Origin: Bradyrhizobium sp. BTAi1
GTDB lineage: Bacteria > Pseudomonadota > Alphaproteobacteria > Rhizobiales > Xanthobacteraceae
Assembly: GCF_000015165.1 (NCBI RefSeq)
Contig: NC_009485.1
Span: forward strand, 434,001 to 498,000
Direction of reading: 5' to 3'
DNA: 64,000 nucleotides
Below are positions 20,624-29,314 of this stretch, piece after piece. Below the pieces are notes generated by a model that made no database searches, was not told the origin of the DNA, and was given only the letters and a program-made list of their open reading frames with translations. The translations under genes were made by a program, and so were the position numbers. The first letter of the stretch is position 1. The number at the start of each line of letters is the position of its first letter.

Positions 20624-21351
20624 CGTTCGATCGCTCCATCAAGATCGCACCTTCCATCCTCAGCGCCGACTTCGCCGCTTTCGGTGCCGAATGCCGCGCT
20701 ATCGAAGCACAAGGCTGCGATTGGGTGCATGTCGACGTGATGGACGGCCATTTCGTACCGAACATTACCTTTGGCCCGCAACTCTGCAGGGCCATCCGGC
20801 CGCACGTGAAGACGGTCATGGATGTACATTTGATGATCACTCCAGTGGACCCCTACATTCACGCATTCGCCGAGGCGGGCGCCGACGTCATCACCGCACA
20901 TGTCGAGGCTGGCCCGCATCTTGACCGGACCTTGCAAGCCATCCGCGCCGCCGGCGCTAAAGCGGGCGTCTCGCTTAACCCGTCCACGCCAGCGGAAGCG
21001 ATCGAATTCGTCCTCGACCGGATCGACCTGGTCCTCGTGATGACCGTCAACCCCGGCTTCGGCGGGCAAAGCTTCATCGAGGCCATGGTCCCGAAGATCC
21101 GCCGTTTGCGCGAGATGGTTGGCGACCGGCCTATTCATATCGAGGTTGATGGCGGTGTAACGCCCGCGACGGCGCCGCTCGTCGCAGCCGCTGGCGCCGA
21201 CGTGTTGGTCGCAGGATCAGCTGTCTTCAAAGGCGGATCGGCTGCCGACCCTGCACCCTATGGGCGGAACATCTTGGCCATCCGTGAAGCTGCGACTGCG
21301 GCGCAGAGAAAGGTGGCGGAAGCCGATGGCACTCGTGGACATTGGACATGA
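20620..21351 (+). CDS. cbbE: Ribulose-phosphate 3-epimerase
   Basis: Interconverts ribulose- and xylulose-5-phosphate; 243 residues, TIM barrel. Motifs: [37 protein letters not shown] with metal ligands, [29 protein letters not shown] and [13 protein letters not shown]. The start overlaps the cbbX stop and its stop overlaps the next gene, both as ATGA. Confidence 0.96.
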   Translation: MTFDRSIKIAPSILSADFAAFGAECRAIEAQGCDWVHVDVMDGHFVPNITFGPQLCRAIRPHVKTVMDVHLMITPVDPYIHAFAEAGADVITAHVEAGPHLDRTLQAIRAAGAKAGVSLNPSTPAEAIEFVLDRIDLVLVMTVNPGFGGQSFIEAMVPKIRRLREMVGDRPIHIEVDGGVTPATAPLVAAAGADVLVAGSAVFKGGSAADPAPYGRNILAIREAATAAQRKVAEADGTRGHWT

Positions 21352-22580
21352 GCGACCTGCTTCGGCACGCCCATTGTGAGCGATACGCCATCGGCGCCTA
21401 TGATGTCGTGGACACAGCTTTTCTAGAGGCTGTGCTGGACGGCGCCGAGGGCTGCCGCGCCCCGGTGATCGCGAGCCTGGCCGAGTCCCATTTCGATCAT
21501 TTCGATTTCGAGTGCCTCATGCCGGTGGTCGTGGATGCCGCGCGCCGCGCCCGGGTGCCGGTTGCTATCCATCTCGACCACGGGCACTCTCTCGCGACGG
21601 TCGAACGGGCGATTCGGCTCGGCTGCAACAATGTCATGGTCGACGCGTCGCTATCGTCGCTTGAGGACAACATCAAGGCCACGCGCGAGGTCGTCCGCCT
21701 TGCCCGCCGCTGCGGCGTAAGGGTGGAGGGCGAGCTCGGCTATGTGCCTGGCGTCGAGGGGGAGGACGCAGAAAAACATCCCCGCGCGATGCAGCTCACT
21801 TCGCTCGCGGACGCCGAGCGGTACATCGCGGAAACGCCTGTGGATTGCCTTGCGATCTCCATCGGCACCGTCCACGGCCGTCTACGCGGCGCACCGCGAC
21901 TCGACTTCGAACGTCTGTCCGCGTTCAGCAGTGCCCTGCACATTCCACTCGTCATCCATGGCGGGACCGGCTTGAGCGACGACCAGTACGGGATGCTCGC
22001 CGCAAACGGTGTCGCCAAGATCAACTACTTTACCGGCCTCGCCGACGCCGCGGCGCGTTCGATAGTAGAGGAAGCGGAAAGCAAGGACTCGCCGGCCGAC
22101 ACCGCACTCATCCACGGCGTTCGGGGGGCTGTTCGCGCCGAGGTCGAGCGGACTTGCCGGCTGTTCGGAGCCGCGGGACGCGCTGGCGCCGCGTCGGCCG
22201 CTTGCCGTCGTTGGCGCGAAGTCGAGCATGTCGTCGTCTACAACCTGCGCGACGGCGGGCAGAACGTAGACTGGAGCGCTTTTGCGGCGCAGGGCGTTGA
22301 GGCGCTTGGCGCAATCCCCGGTGTGCGCAATGTGCTGGCCGGGCGCGCGCTGCGAACGGATGCACCATATCTCTTGTGCTGGCTCATCCGCTTCGCATCC
22401 CCCGAGGTCGTCGCCAGCTACCGCGATCACCCTGATCACGTCGGCTATGCCGACAAGGTGTTCCGGCCGACAGCTCCAGATCGCGTCACAATCGATTTCG
22501 AGCTTGTCGATGTTTCGGGCGAGGAGGAAAAGTCGAGTTTGAGCACCCAGCCGCCGACTTCGTCGGGAACCAAAAGATGA
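21348..22580 (+). CDS. Class II aldolase-like protein fused to a Dabb (stress-responsive A/B barrel) domain
   Basis: A 410-residue two-domain protein. Residues 1 to ~285 form a class II ketose-bisphosphate aldolase with zinc ligands in place (H78 in IHLDHGH, the glutamate of VEGELGYV, H176 in [10 protein letters not shown]204 in VIHGGTGL) and catalytic D77. It resembles the GatY/KbaY/FBA branch, different from CbbA upstream. Residues ~291-400 form a Dabb domain ([34 protein letters not shown]). The ATGA overlap with cbbE and with cbbZ shows that it is part of the operon. Substrate unknown; a Calvin-cycle bisphosphate is the likely choice. The fusion is uncommon to my knowledge. Confidence 0.85.
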   Translation: MSDLLRHAHCERYAIGAYDVVDTAFLEAVLDGAEGCRAPVIASLAESHFDHFDFECLMPVVVDAARRARVPVAIHLDHGHSLATVERAIRLGCNNVMVDASLSSLEDNIKATREVVRLARRCGVRVEGELGYVPGVEGEDAEKHPRAMQLTSLADAERYIAETPVDCLAISIGTVHGRLRGAPRLDFERLSAFSSALHIPLVIHGGTGLSDDQYGMLAANGVAKINYFTGLADAAARSIVEEAESKDSPADTALIHGVRGAVRAEVERTCRLFGAAGRAGAASAACRRWREVEHVVVYNLRDGGQNVDWSAFAAQGVEALGAIPGVRNVLAGRALRTDAPYLLCWLIRFASPEVVASYRDHPDHVGYADKVFRPTAPDRVTIDFELVDVSGEEEKSSLSTQPPTSSGTKR

Positions 22581-23239
22581 AAGCGATCGTTTTCGACCTT
22601 GACGGCACGCTGATCGACAGTGCGCCGGATCTCCATGCTGCGGCGAACCGGATGCTCGGCGACCTTGGGCGGCCGCCCCTGACGCTTGAGCGTGTCGCCG
22701 GTTTCGTCGGCAACGGCGTGCCGGCATTGGTCGCGCGGTGCCTCGATGCGACCGGCGGCCCTGCGGACGATTTCGATAGCGCGCTCGCCCGGTTCCGGAA
22801 GCACTATGCGCGTGCCCCGGCGCAGCTGACACGGCCTTACGCTGGCGTCGAGCCGACGCTCGAGCGGCTCGCCGCATCCGGGGTTGCGCTCGGCATCTGC
22901 ACGAACAAGCCGCCTGAGTTCGCCGTCACCATTCTCAAAGAGCTCGGGCTTATGCGCTTCGTCGGCGCCCTCGTGGGGGAAGGCACGGTGCCGCAGCTCA
23001 AACCCGACCCCGCTCCCCTGCTCCATTGCTTGGACCGGCTCGGCGCGGACGAAACTTCCGCGCTCTATGTCGGCGACAGCGAGATCGACGCCGAAACCGC
23101 ATTCCGCGCGAAGGTTCCGTTCGCGCTGTTCTCCGGGGGGTATCTCCGGGAATCCGTCGACGCCTTCGAACCGGTGTACGTGTTCGATCACTTCGACGAT
23201 CTTTCGGATTACGTGCTGCAGGGGGTCGGCAGACGATGA
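22577..23239 (+). CDS. cbbZ: Phosphoglycolate phosphatase
   Basis: HAD-family phosphatase that removes 2-phosphoglycolate made by RuBisCO's oxygenase side reaction; 220 residues. HAD motif I VFDLDGTLIDSAPDLHAA, motif II GICTNKPPEF, motif III lysine near PQLKPDPAPLLHCL and motif IV YVGDSEIDAETA are intact; the cap domain FVGNGVPALVARCL is typical of Gph/CbbZ. ATGA overlaps on both sides. Confidence 0.93.
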   Translation: MKAIVFDLDGTLIDSAPDLHAAANRMLGDLGRPPLTLERVAGFVGNGVPALVARCLDATGGPADDFDSALARFRKHYARAPAQLTRPYAGVEPTLERLAASGVALGICTNKPPEFAVTILKELGLMRFVGALVGEGTVPQLKPDPAPLLHCLDRLGADETSALYVGDSEIDAETAFRAKVPFALFSGGYLRESVDAFEPVYVFDHFDDLSDYVLQGVGRR

Positions 23240-23946
23240 AGACCGCTGCCTTCATTTTCGACGTTGACGGCACACTTGCCGAGACGGAGGAGGCCCATCG
23301 GCAGGCCTTCAATGCGACATTCGCTGCCGCCGGTCTTGATTGGCACTGGGACGCGCCGCTCTATGGGGAACTCCTCAAGGTCACCGGCGGCAAAGAGCGG
23401 ATCCGTGCCTTTCTTGAGCGCGCATACCCCGGAGTTGTCATGTCGGATGAGAGCATCGTCGGCCTGCATCGCCAAAAGACCAAGGCTTACGGCGATATCA
23501 TCGTCGGCGGCGGCGTTCCCTTGCGTCCCGGCGTCCGGGAGCTCATCCAGTTCGCCAAGCTCCAAGGGATCAAAACCGCCGTGGCGACGACGACGAACCT
23601 GCCGAATGTCGATGCGCTTTGCGTCGCGTTCTGGGGCGAACCGGCCGGCGCTGTGTTCGATGTGATAGCCGCCGGCGACGAGGCGCCGCGCAAGAAGCCG
23701 GCCCCCGACATCTATACGATTGCGCTGGACCGGCTTGGCCTGGAGCCCAAGGACTGCATCGCATTCGAGGACTCGCGCAACGGCCTGCTCTCCGCGAAAT
23801 CGGCGGGGCTTCGGGTCGTCGTTACGCCAAGCCAATACTCAACGGGAGAGGACTTCACGGAAGCGGATCTGTGTTTGCCGGATCTCACCGGATTCGACGT
23901 TGCCCATTTCACGAGAGCGCCGGCCGAAGGTTTAGAGAACCCGTAA
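23236..23946 (+). CDS. cbbY: CbbY-type sugar phosphatase
   Basis: HAD-family phosphatase, 236 residues, of the CbbY branch, reported in the family to destroy xylulose-1,5-bisphosphate, an inhibitor made by RuBisCO misfire; so it would complement CbbX. Motif I FIFDVDGTLAETEEAHRQAF, the CbbY cap (LLKVTGGKERIRAFLE), motif II VATTTNLPNVDAL, motif III KKPAPDIYTIAL and motif IV IAFEDSRNGLLSAKSAG are present. It is the last gene of the cbb unit; no strong terminator follows in the 95 bases before the next gene. Confidence 0.92.
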   Translation: MKTAAFIFDVDGTLAETEEAHRQAFNATFAAAGLDWHWDAPLYGELLKVTGGKERIRAFLERAYPGVVMSDESIVGLHRQKTKAYGDIIVGGGVPLRPGVRELIQFAKLQGIKTAVATTTNLPNVDALCVAFWGEPAGAVFDVIAAGDEAPRKKPAPDIYTIALDRLGLEPKDCIAFEDSRNGLLSAKSAGLRVVVTPSQYSTGEDFTEADLCLPDLTGFDVAHFTRAPAEGLENP

Positions 23947-24041
23947 TGCCTTCTGGCCGTTCTCTCTTGACAAGTTCCTTGCATACCATCGCCGCTTGCG
24001 CCATTCTGCAAAGAAAGTAAGCAGCTTGAAAAGATTCTTGA

Positions 24042-25493
24042 ATGGAGCACTCTGGTACGGTCCTCATCGTAGCTCGGCGGGGAGGCGATTGGACGGACTG
24101 CCTTGACGTCCTGTCCGAGCGCTATGCCTATCGCGTGGTGCTTGTCGGCTCTGTAGCCGAAGCGCTGACCACGATGAGCGGCATCCATGTCGATCTTGCC
24201 GTTGCCGAAGATCGGAAGGACGAGTCCATTGGCCTGGATTTTCTGACCAGGTTGCGCGTGTCCCACCCGGAAATCATGCGGGTATATGTAGCCACGGGGG
24301 GATCGCCTCTATCCTACGGCACATTGACCAAGGCCGCGATCTACCAGTTCTTGCTCACCCCGCTCGACGCAACGCAGCTCGGCCTCGTCGTCGAGCGGGC
24401 GCTTGAAGCTCGCGAACTCGCCCGCCGCCACCGCATTCTTTCGCGGGAGTTCAAGATCTCCGGTGACGTACTCAGATTAGGCGAGCGCCGGGATCTCCTC
24501 TTCAGGCCCGAAAGCCACCAATTCGAAAAGCTCGTCTATGCCAGCGAGAAAATGGCAGAGCTGTGTGATTTGGCCAAACAAGCCGCCACAACAGAATTGC
24601 CGATCTTGATTCAGGGTGAGACCGGAACGGGCAAGGAGCTTTTGGCGCGCGCTATCCATTACAATTCGCCACGACGCACGAGCCCGCTCCTCATCCAGAA
24701 CTGCGGCGGCATGCCGGACGACTTGCTGCAATCAGAATTGTTCGGCCATAAACGCGGCGCCTTCACCGGCGCCATCTCCGACCGCCTCGGCCTCTTTCGC
24801 GCCGCCGATGGCGGCACGGTATTCCTCGACGAGATTTCGGAGGTGTCCCCATCTTTCCAGGTGAGCCTGCTGCGCTTTCTCCAGGAGGGCGAGGTCAAAC
24901 CGCTTGGCTCTGACAAAGTCGAGCACTGTAGCGTTCGCATCATTGCCGCCTCGAACAGGTCGCTCAAAGACATGGTCGCCCGGCGGGAATTTCGCCAGGA
25001 TCTCTATTTCCGCCTCAAAGGTTTCGAGCTTGAGGTGCCTCCGCTTCGTGAGCGCCGCGACGATATCGCGCCCCTTTCCGAATTCTTCGCCGCGAAGCAT
25101 GCCGATGGGATGGGTCGGAAGATCCTCGGCATCACAGCGAGCACGATCGAGAAGCTTTCCGCTTGCGACTTCCCCGGCAATGTCCGTGAGCTTGAGAACG
25201 AAATCCGGCGCATGGTTGCATTGGCCAAGGACGGCGAATACATCACCACGCGCAATATGTCGGCTTCGTTGTTGGCATCTGCCGCGGCGCGCAGTCGAAG
25301 CGATGGACCACGTGGCTTTGTACCCGAAGGCGCGACCTTGAAGGATCGAGTAGAAAGTCTGGAGAAGCAGATCGTCGGAAGTGCGCTGTTGCGCAACCAC
25401 TGGAACCAAAGCCGCACAGCCGCTGAACTTGGCCTATCGCGCGTTGGACTTTCAAACAAGATCAAGCGCTACAACCTCGAGCAACAAGGCTAG
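24042..25493 (+). CDS. hoxA: NtrC-family sigma-54 activator of hydrogenase genes (HoxA/HupR type) with atypical receiver
   Basis: Response-regulator-type enhancer-binding protein, 483 residues: receiver (1-~125), AAA+ sigma-54 interaction domain (~165-395) with Walker A GETGTGKELL, GAFTGA loop (HKRGAFTGAISD), Walker B DGGTVFLDEI, and a Fis-type helix-turn-helix at the end (SRTAAELGLSRVGLSNKIKR). The architecture and location next to hupSL fit HoxA/HupR. The usual phospho-acceptor aspartate appears as E56 in DLAVAEDRK, with D57 beside it, so phosphorylation control may be lost or altered; no sensor kinase gene is nearby. A -24/-12 promoter stands before hupS, its likely target. Confidence 0.9.
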   Translation: MEHSGTVLIVARRGGDWTDCLDVLSERYAYRVVLVGSVAEALTTMSGIHVDLAVAEDRKDESIGLDFLTRLRVSHPEIMRVYVATGGSPLSYGTLTKAAIYQFLLTPLDATQLGLVVERALEARELARRHRILSREFKISGDVLRLGERRDLLFRPESHQFEKLVYASEKMAELCDLAKQAATTELPILIQGETGTGKELLARAIHYNSPRRTSPLLIQNCGGMPDDLLQSELFGHKRGAFTGAISDRLGLFRAADGGTVFLDEISEVSPSFQVSLLRFLQEGEVKPLGSDKVEHCSVRIIAASNRSLKDMVARREFRQDLYFRLKGFELEVPPLRERRDDIAPLSEFFAAKHADGMGRKILGITASTIEKLSACDFPGNVRELENEIRRMVALAKDGEYITTRNMSASLLASAAARSRSDGPRGFVPEGATLKDRVESLEKQIVGSALLRNHWNQSRTAAELGLSRVGLSNKIKRYNLEQQG

Positions 25494-25497
25494 CGAG

Positions 25498-25725
25498 ATG
25501 ATCAAGAACGAACAATCCTCCGAAGTCGTTCGCTTTCCCCAATCGCGCGTTTCCCCAACTGGTGCAGCCAAACCGGCAAAGGTTCTTGGCGCCGGGAAGA
25601 TGGCTGAACTCCTCGGGGCGCCAGCCCATCAGACGACGGGCCATTGGTGCAGCCGTTGTCAAGGCATCTGGTTCGGATACTTGCTCGAGGTCGCCTGCCC
25701 CGTGTGCGGAAACAGACAGGGCTAA
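25498..25725 (+). CDS. Zinc-ribbon miniprotein
   Basis: A 75-residue protein from ATG 25498, five bases after the activator gene. The N-terminal half is probably disordered (Ser/Pro/Ala/Lys-rich); the C-terminal half has a CxxC-x12-CxxC pattern (WCSRCQGIWFGYLLEVACPV, then C), a zinc-ribbon or rubredoxin-like knuckle. Tight spacing suggests co-translation with the activator. Could modulate the regulator or serve in metal handling; no function can be assigned. Confidence 0.6.
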   Translation: MIKNEQSSEVVRFPQSRVSPTGAAKPAKVLGAGKMAELLGAPAHQTTGHWCSRCQGIWFGYLLEVACPVCGNRQG

Positions 25726-25864
25726 ACCGCCCTCTAAATCCCAAACTAAATTTACAGCCGCCAAGAAGGTTTGCAGGGTCTGCGGAAGTGCGACCGCAAT
25801 GTGACCGTCGTGGCAATGCCCTTACATACTTGACATTTCGATGTATTTTGCTTCCCTTAGAGAT

Positions 25865-25880
25865 TGGCACGGGATTTGCT
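25865..25880 (+). promoter_or_regulatory. Sigma-54 (-24/-12) promoter of the hydrogenase operon
   Basis: TGGCAC at 25865-25870 and TTGCT at 25876-25880 with the required 5-base spacer: TGGCACGGGATTTGCT, a near-perfect RpoN promoter. It lies 62 bases before the hupS start and about 370 bases after the GAFTGA activator gene, which is the likely cognate enhancer-binding protein. The 140 bases upstream are the place for enhancer sites, but I cannot name a clear one. Confidence 0.88.
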
Positions 25881-25942
25881 TAACGCCCATTTAGGTGCCT
25901 TCATGCGTTCAACGATCGGCGGCTATCGGGAGGAGAAACTCA

Positions 25943-26905
25943 ATGGCGAATCTTTTGTGGCTCCAGGGTGGGGCCTGCTCCGGCAACACGATGTCGTTCC
26001 TAAATGCGGAGGAACCAAGTGTCTGCGACCTTGTAACGGACTTCGGCATCAACGTGCTGTGGCACCCTTCGTTGGGTCTCGAGCTTGGTGAAAATCTCCA
26101 GAAGATGCTGCGGGCCCTGACGTCTGGCCAACTGCCGCTCGACATTTTCGTTTTCGAGGGAACGGTGGTCAATGCGCCGAACGGCACCGGTGAATGGAAT
26201 CGCTTCGCCGGCCGTCCCATGCGGGATTGGGTTCATGATCTATCCAAGGTGGCAAACTTCGTGGTCGCCATTGGCGACTGTGCGACGTGGGGGGGCATTC
26301 CAGCCACAGCGCCAAACCCCTCCGAAAGCCAGGGACTCCAATTCCTGAAGCGTAGTCAAGGCGGTTTCCTTGGCAAGGATTATAAGTCCAAAGCCGGCCT
26401 TCCAGTGATCAATGTGCCGGGCTGTCCCGCCCATCCCGACTGGATCACGCAAATCGTCGTGGCGGTGGCAACCGGCCGCGCGGGCGATCTGGCGCTCGAT
26501 GAATTCCAGCGGCCGAAGACCTTCTTCACCTCGTTTACCCAGACCGGCTGCACCCGCAACATGCACTTCGCCTACAAGGTTTCGGCGACCGAATTCGGCC
26601 AGCGCAAGGGCTGCCTCTTCTATGACCTTGGGTGCCGAGGGCCGATGACGCATTCGCCCTGCAATCGCATCTTGTGGAATCGTCAATCCTCCAAGACTCG
26701 CTCCGGCATGCCCTGCCTGGGCTGCACCGAGCCGGAGTTTCCCTTCTTTGACCTCGCCCCGGGCACTGTCTTCAAAACCCAGACCGTCATGGGCGTACCG
26801 AAGGACATGCCGGCAGGCGTGGACAAGACCGGTTACATCAAGCTGACGGCCGCCGCCAAAGCAGCCTCACCGCGGTGGGCTGAAGAAGACATCTTCGTCG
26901 TTTGA
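25943..26905 (+). CDS. hupS: [NiFe]-hydrogenase small subunit, group 2a-like
   Basis: Iron-sulfur electron-transfer subunit, 320 residues from ATG 25943 (GGGAGGAGAAAC upstream). It begins directly with MANLLWLQGGACSGNTMSFL and has no Tat signal peptide, so the enzyme should be cytoplasmic. The sequence strongly resembles cyanobacterial HupS and mycobacterial Huc-type enzymes. In the first cluster motif the second cysteine of the usual CxxC is replaced by asparagine (C12-x2-N15), which in group 2a goes with a [3Fe-4S] proximal cluster. Further ligand cysteines lie in GDCATWGG, VPGCPAHPDW, GCLFYDLGCRGPM and MPCLGCTEPEF. Such enzymes include high-affinity H2 oxidisers. Confidence 0.94.
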   Translation: MANLLWLQGGACSGNTMSFLNAEEPSVCDLVTDFGINVLWHPSLGLELGENLQKMLRALTSGQLPLDIFVFEGTVVNAPNGTGEWNRFAGRPMRDWVHDLSKVANFVVAIGDCATWGGIPATAPNPSESQGLQFLKRSQGGFLGKDYKSKAGLPVINVPGCPAHPDWITQIVVAVATGRAGDLALDEFQRPKTFFTSFTQTGCTRNMHFAYKVSATEFGQRKGCLFYDLGCRGPMTHSPCNRILWNRQSSKTRSGMPCLGCTEPEFPFFDLAPGTVFKTQTVMGVPKDMPAGVDKTGYIKLTAAAKAASPRWAEEDIFVV

Positions 26906-26951
26906 TCGCCCCGCGCCCCGTCCGCATCCATTCAAAGAGGTCAAGAAAACC

Positions 26952-28550
26952 ATGTCCGCAGCAGTTCAAACGCTTGATATTTCACCCGTCGGACGCGTCG
27001 AGGGCGACCTCGACGTGCGCGTCGATATCCAGAACGGCGTCGTCGTTAATGCGTGGACCCAGGCCGAACTCTTCCGCGGCTTCGAGGTGATCCTTCGCGA
27101 CAAGGATCCTCAAGCGGGACTCGTAGTGACGCCACGCGCGTGTGGCATCTGCGGCGCCTCGCATCTGACTTGCGCCGCCTGGGCGCTCGACACCGCGTGG
27201 AAGACCGAGGTTCCCCGCAACGCCATCCTCGCGCGCAATCTCGGACAGATCGCAGAGAGCCTGCAGAGCCTTCCCAGGCACCATTACGGCCTCTTCATGA
27301 TCGACTACACGCACAAGAACTACTCGCGCTCCAAATATTACGAGGAGGCGGTTCGGCGATGGTCACCATACACGGGTACCAACTACGAGCTCGGCGTTAC
27401 GATTTCGGGCCGTCCCGTCGAAATTTATGCGCTTCTCGGTGGCCAGTGGCCGCATTCGAGTTTCATGGTCCCTGGCGGGGTGATGTGCGCGCCCACGCTG
27501 ACTGACGTCACCCGCGCCTGGTCGATTCTGGAGCATTTCCGGCGCAACTGGATGGAGCCGGTATGGCTTGGCTGCTCCTTCGAGCGCTACGAGGAAATCA
27601 AATCCTACGACGACTTCATGGCGTGGCTAGACGAGCGGCCCGAGCATGCCAACTCAGACCTCGGGATGTTCTGGCGCATGAGCCAGGACATCGGCGTCGA
27701 CAAATACGGCAAGGGCCACGGAAAATACGTGTCCTGGGGATATCTGCCTCATGAGGACAAGTACAACCGCCCGACGATCGAGGGCCGCAATGCGGCGGTG
27801 ATCATGAAGAGCGGTGTTTATGATGGCGCCAGTGACACCCATAAGCTGATGGATCAGATTCACACCCGCGAGGATCTGATGCATGCCTGGTACGATGAAC
27901 AGAGCGGCAAACACCCCTTCGACCGAGTCACCAAGCCGGTTGGCAAAAACCCCGTCGATCACACTAAGCAATATTCATGGGCGACGGCCGTTCGCCACGA
28001 CCAGAACGGCAGGCTCGAAGCCGGTCCGCTGGCGCGCCAGCTCATTGCTGGCGGACCGCACGGAGAACGCTGGCAGCATCACGATCCGCTGGTGCTCGAC
28101 ATGTATAGGAAACTCGGAGGCGCAAGCGTCATGCTGCGTCATTTCGCCCGCATGCATGAAGGCGTGAAGCTCTATCGGCAAGCCGAGCATGCCCTGCGCG
28201 AATTCCGGCTGAACGATCCCTGGTATGTCAAACCGACGGAAAAGGATGGGCGGGGCTGGGGCGCCACCGAGGCGATCCGCGGCGCCCTTTGTCACTGGAT
28301 CGAGGTGCAGGGCGGGAAGATCAAGAACTACCAGATCATTACGCCAACGACCTGGAACGTCGGTCCGCGTTCCGACCGTGATGAACTTGGCCCGATCGAG
28401 CAAGCGCTCATCGGAACTCCGGTTGCCGACGTGAATGATCCTGTAGAGGTCGGGCATGTTTGTCGCTCATATGACTCGTGCCTCGTCTGTACTGTGCACG
28501 CCCATCACGCCAGCACGGGCAAGGAACTTGCACGTTTCCGCACGGCCTAG
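26952..28550 (+). CDS. hupL: [NiFe]-hydrogenase large subunit, group 2a-like
   Basis: Catalytic subunit with the NiFe centre, 532 residues. Both nickel motifs are complete: RACGICGASH (C64, C67) and DSCLVCTVH (C510, C513). The mature end would be H516, leaving a 16-residue tail for the maturation protease encoded nearby. The DSC form instead of DPC and the overall sequence match group 2a. It follows hupS by 46 bases with an AAGAGG-type ribosome site. Electrons from H2 pass to HupS; no cytochrome b partner is encoded here. Confidence 0.95.
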   Translation: MSAAVQTLDISPVGRVEGDLDVRVDIQNGVVVNAWTQAELFRGFEVILRDKDPQAGLVVTPRACGICGASHLTCAAWALDTAWKTEVPRNAILARNLGQIAESLQSLPRHHYGLFMIDYTHKNYSRSKYYEEAVRRWSPYTGTNYELGVTISGRPVEIYALLGGQWPHSSFMVPGGVMCAPTLTDVTRAWSILEHFRRNWMEPVWLGCSFERYEEIKSYDDFMAWLDERPEHANSDLGMFWRMSQDIGVDKYGKGHGKYVSWGYLPHEDKYNRPTIEGRNAAVIMKSGVYDGASDTHKLMDQIHTREDLMHAWYDEQSGKHPFDRVTKPVGKNPVDHTKQYSWATAVRHDQNGRLEAGPLARQLIAGGPHGERWQHHDPLVLDMYRKLGGASVMLRHFARMHEGVKLYRQAEHALREFRLNDPWYVKPTEKDGRGWGATEAIRGALCHWIEVQGGKIKNYQIITPTTWNVGPRSDRDELGPIEQALIGTPVADVNDPVEVGHVCRSYDSCLVCTVHAHHASTGKELARFRTA

Positions 28551-28629
28551 TTGGTCTCCGGTTGGACGACCCGCTCGATCATCACTTCCAGGGTGATGGA
28601 GCGGCGCAGAAATATCGGGGCCACAGCCG

Positions 28630-28944
28630 ATGAACAGCGAGCAACAACGCGCACTGCTCCTCCAAATGGCCGACCTCATGGAGGCAGGTCTGAAGACGCA
28701 AACGGAGCCCGTTCCGGAAACGGAACGGGAGTTCGCCGGCATCCTTGACGAGCTGCGCAAGCTTGATCCGAACGATATCAAAGCCAAGCTGGTCATCAGC
28801 GGCTTTGTCGACCATCCCTACGGACCAGACAAGCAGCGCTGCATGGAATGCATGTACTACCTCGTTCATCGAGAATGGTGTGACCTGCCGGAGCTTGCAG
28901 TGCCGGTGAAAGCGGACTGGTGGTGCAGACTCTGGCGCATCTGA
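28630..28944 (+). CDS. Cys4 miniprotein 1 of the hydrogenase operon (HiPIP-like spacing)
   Basis: A 104-residue protein: helical N-terminus (QQRALLLQMADLMEAGLKTQ), then KAKLVISGF, then four cysteines C71-x2-C74-x9-C84-x14-C99 ending WWCRLWRI. The spacing and aromatic surroundings recall small iron-sulfur proteins such as HiPIPs, but no homology can be proven by eye. It is a paralogue of the next gene with identical cysteine spacing. Position right after hupL suggests an electron-acceptor or scaffold for the hydrogenase. The ribosome site is weak. It could also bind zinc. Confidence 0.7.
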   Translation: MNSEQQRALLLQMADLMEAGLKTQTEPVPETEREFAGILDELRKLDPNDIKAKLVISGFVDHPYGPDKQRCMECMYYLVHREWCDLPELAVPVKADWWCRLWRI

Positions 28945-28984
28945 TTGAAGGCCATCGGAGCAGGCATCCGCCACGGAGGAAGGG

Positions 28985-29314
28985 ATGACCACGGACTCAA
29001 AGGAACTGGCCGACGTCTCCGGGCGTGAGGAAGTTCGTGGGCTTCTGGCCGGCGGCCTAACCACTGAGGTCCAGCCACGCGCCGACACGCATGAGGAAGT
29101 CACGCAGATCGTCGCCCGTCTTCGCGCGGCGGGCGGCGATCTCAAGGCCAAGTTGGTGATCGCGGGGTTCACGCTGGAGCCGATTGAACATAGCGGCATC
29201 GAGGAGGCCTGCGAGACGTGCATGTACTACGTCGTTCATCGTCGATTCTGCGAATTGCCCGAGCTTAACCTGCCCGTCGAGCCGCAGTGGTCCTGCCGGT
29301 TGTGGCGCATATGA
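28985..29314 (+). CDS. Cys4 miniprotein 2 of the hydrogenase operon, paralogue of the preceding gene
   Basis: 109 residues; shares with its neighbour the segments KAKLVIxGF, CMYYxVHR, CxLPEL and CRLWRI, with cysteines C76-x2-C79-x9-C89-x14-C104 in exactly the same spacing, while the N-terminal ~45 residues differ. GGAGGAAGGG precedes the ATG. The stop overlaps the protease start (ATGA). The pair points to an old tandem duplication with division of labour, for example two electron-transfer steps or a heterodimer. Function unknown. Confidence 0.7.
   Translation: MTTDSKELADVSGREEVRGLLAGGLTTEVQPRADTHEEVTQIVARLRAAGGDLKAKLVIAGFTLEPIEHSGIEEACETCMYYVVHRRFCELPELNLPVEPQWSCRLWRI

Noticed and set aside
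23947..24041. TTGACA near 23968 as a promoter for the sigma-54 activator gene
   Set aside because: No acceptable -10 box at 16-18 bases; left unassigned.
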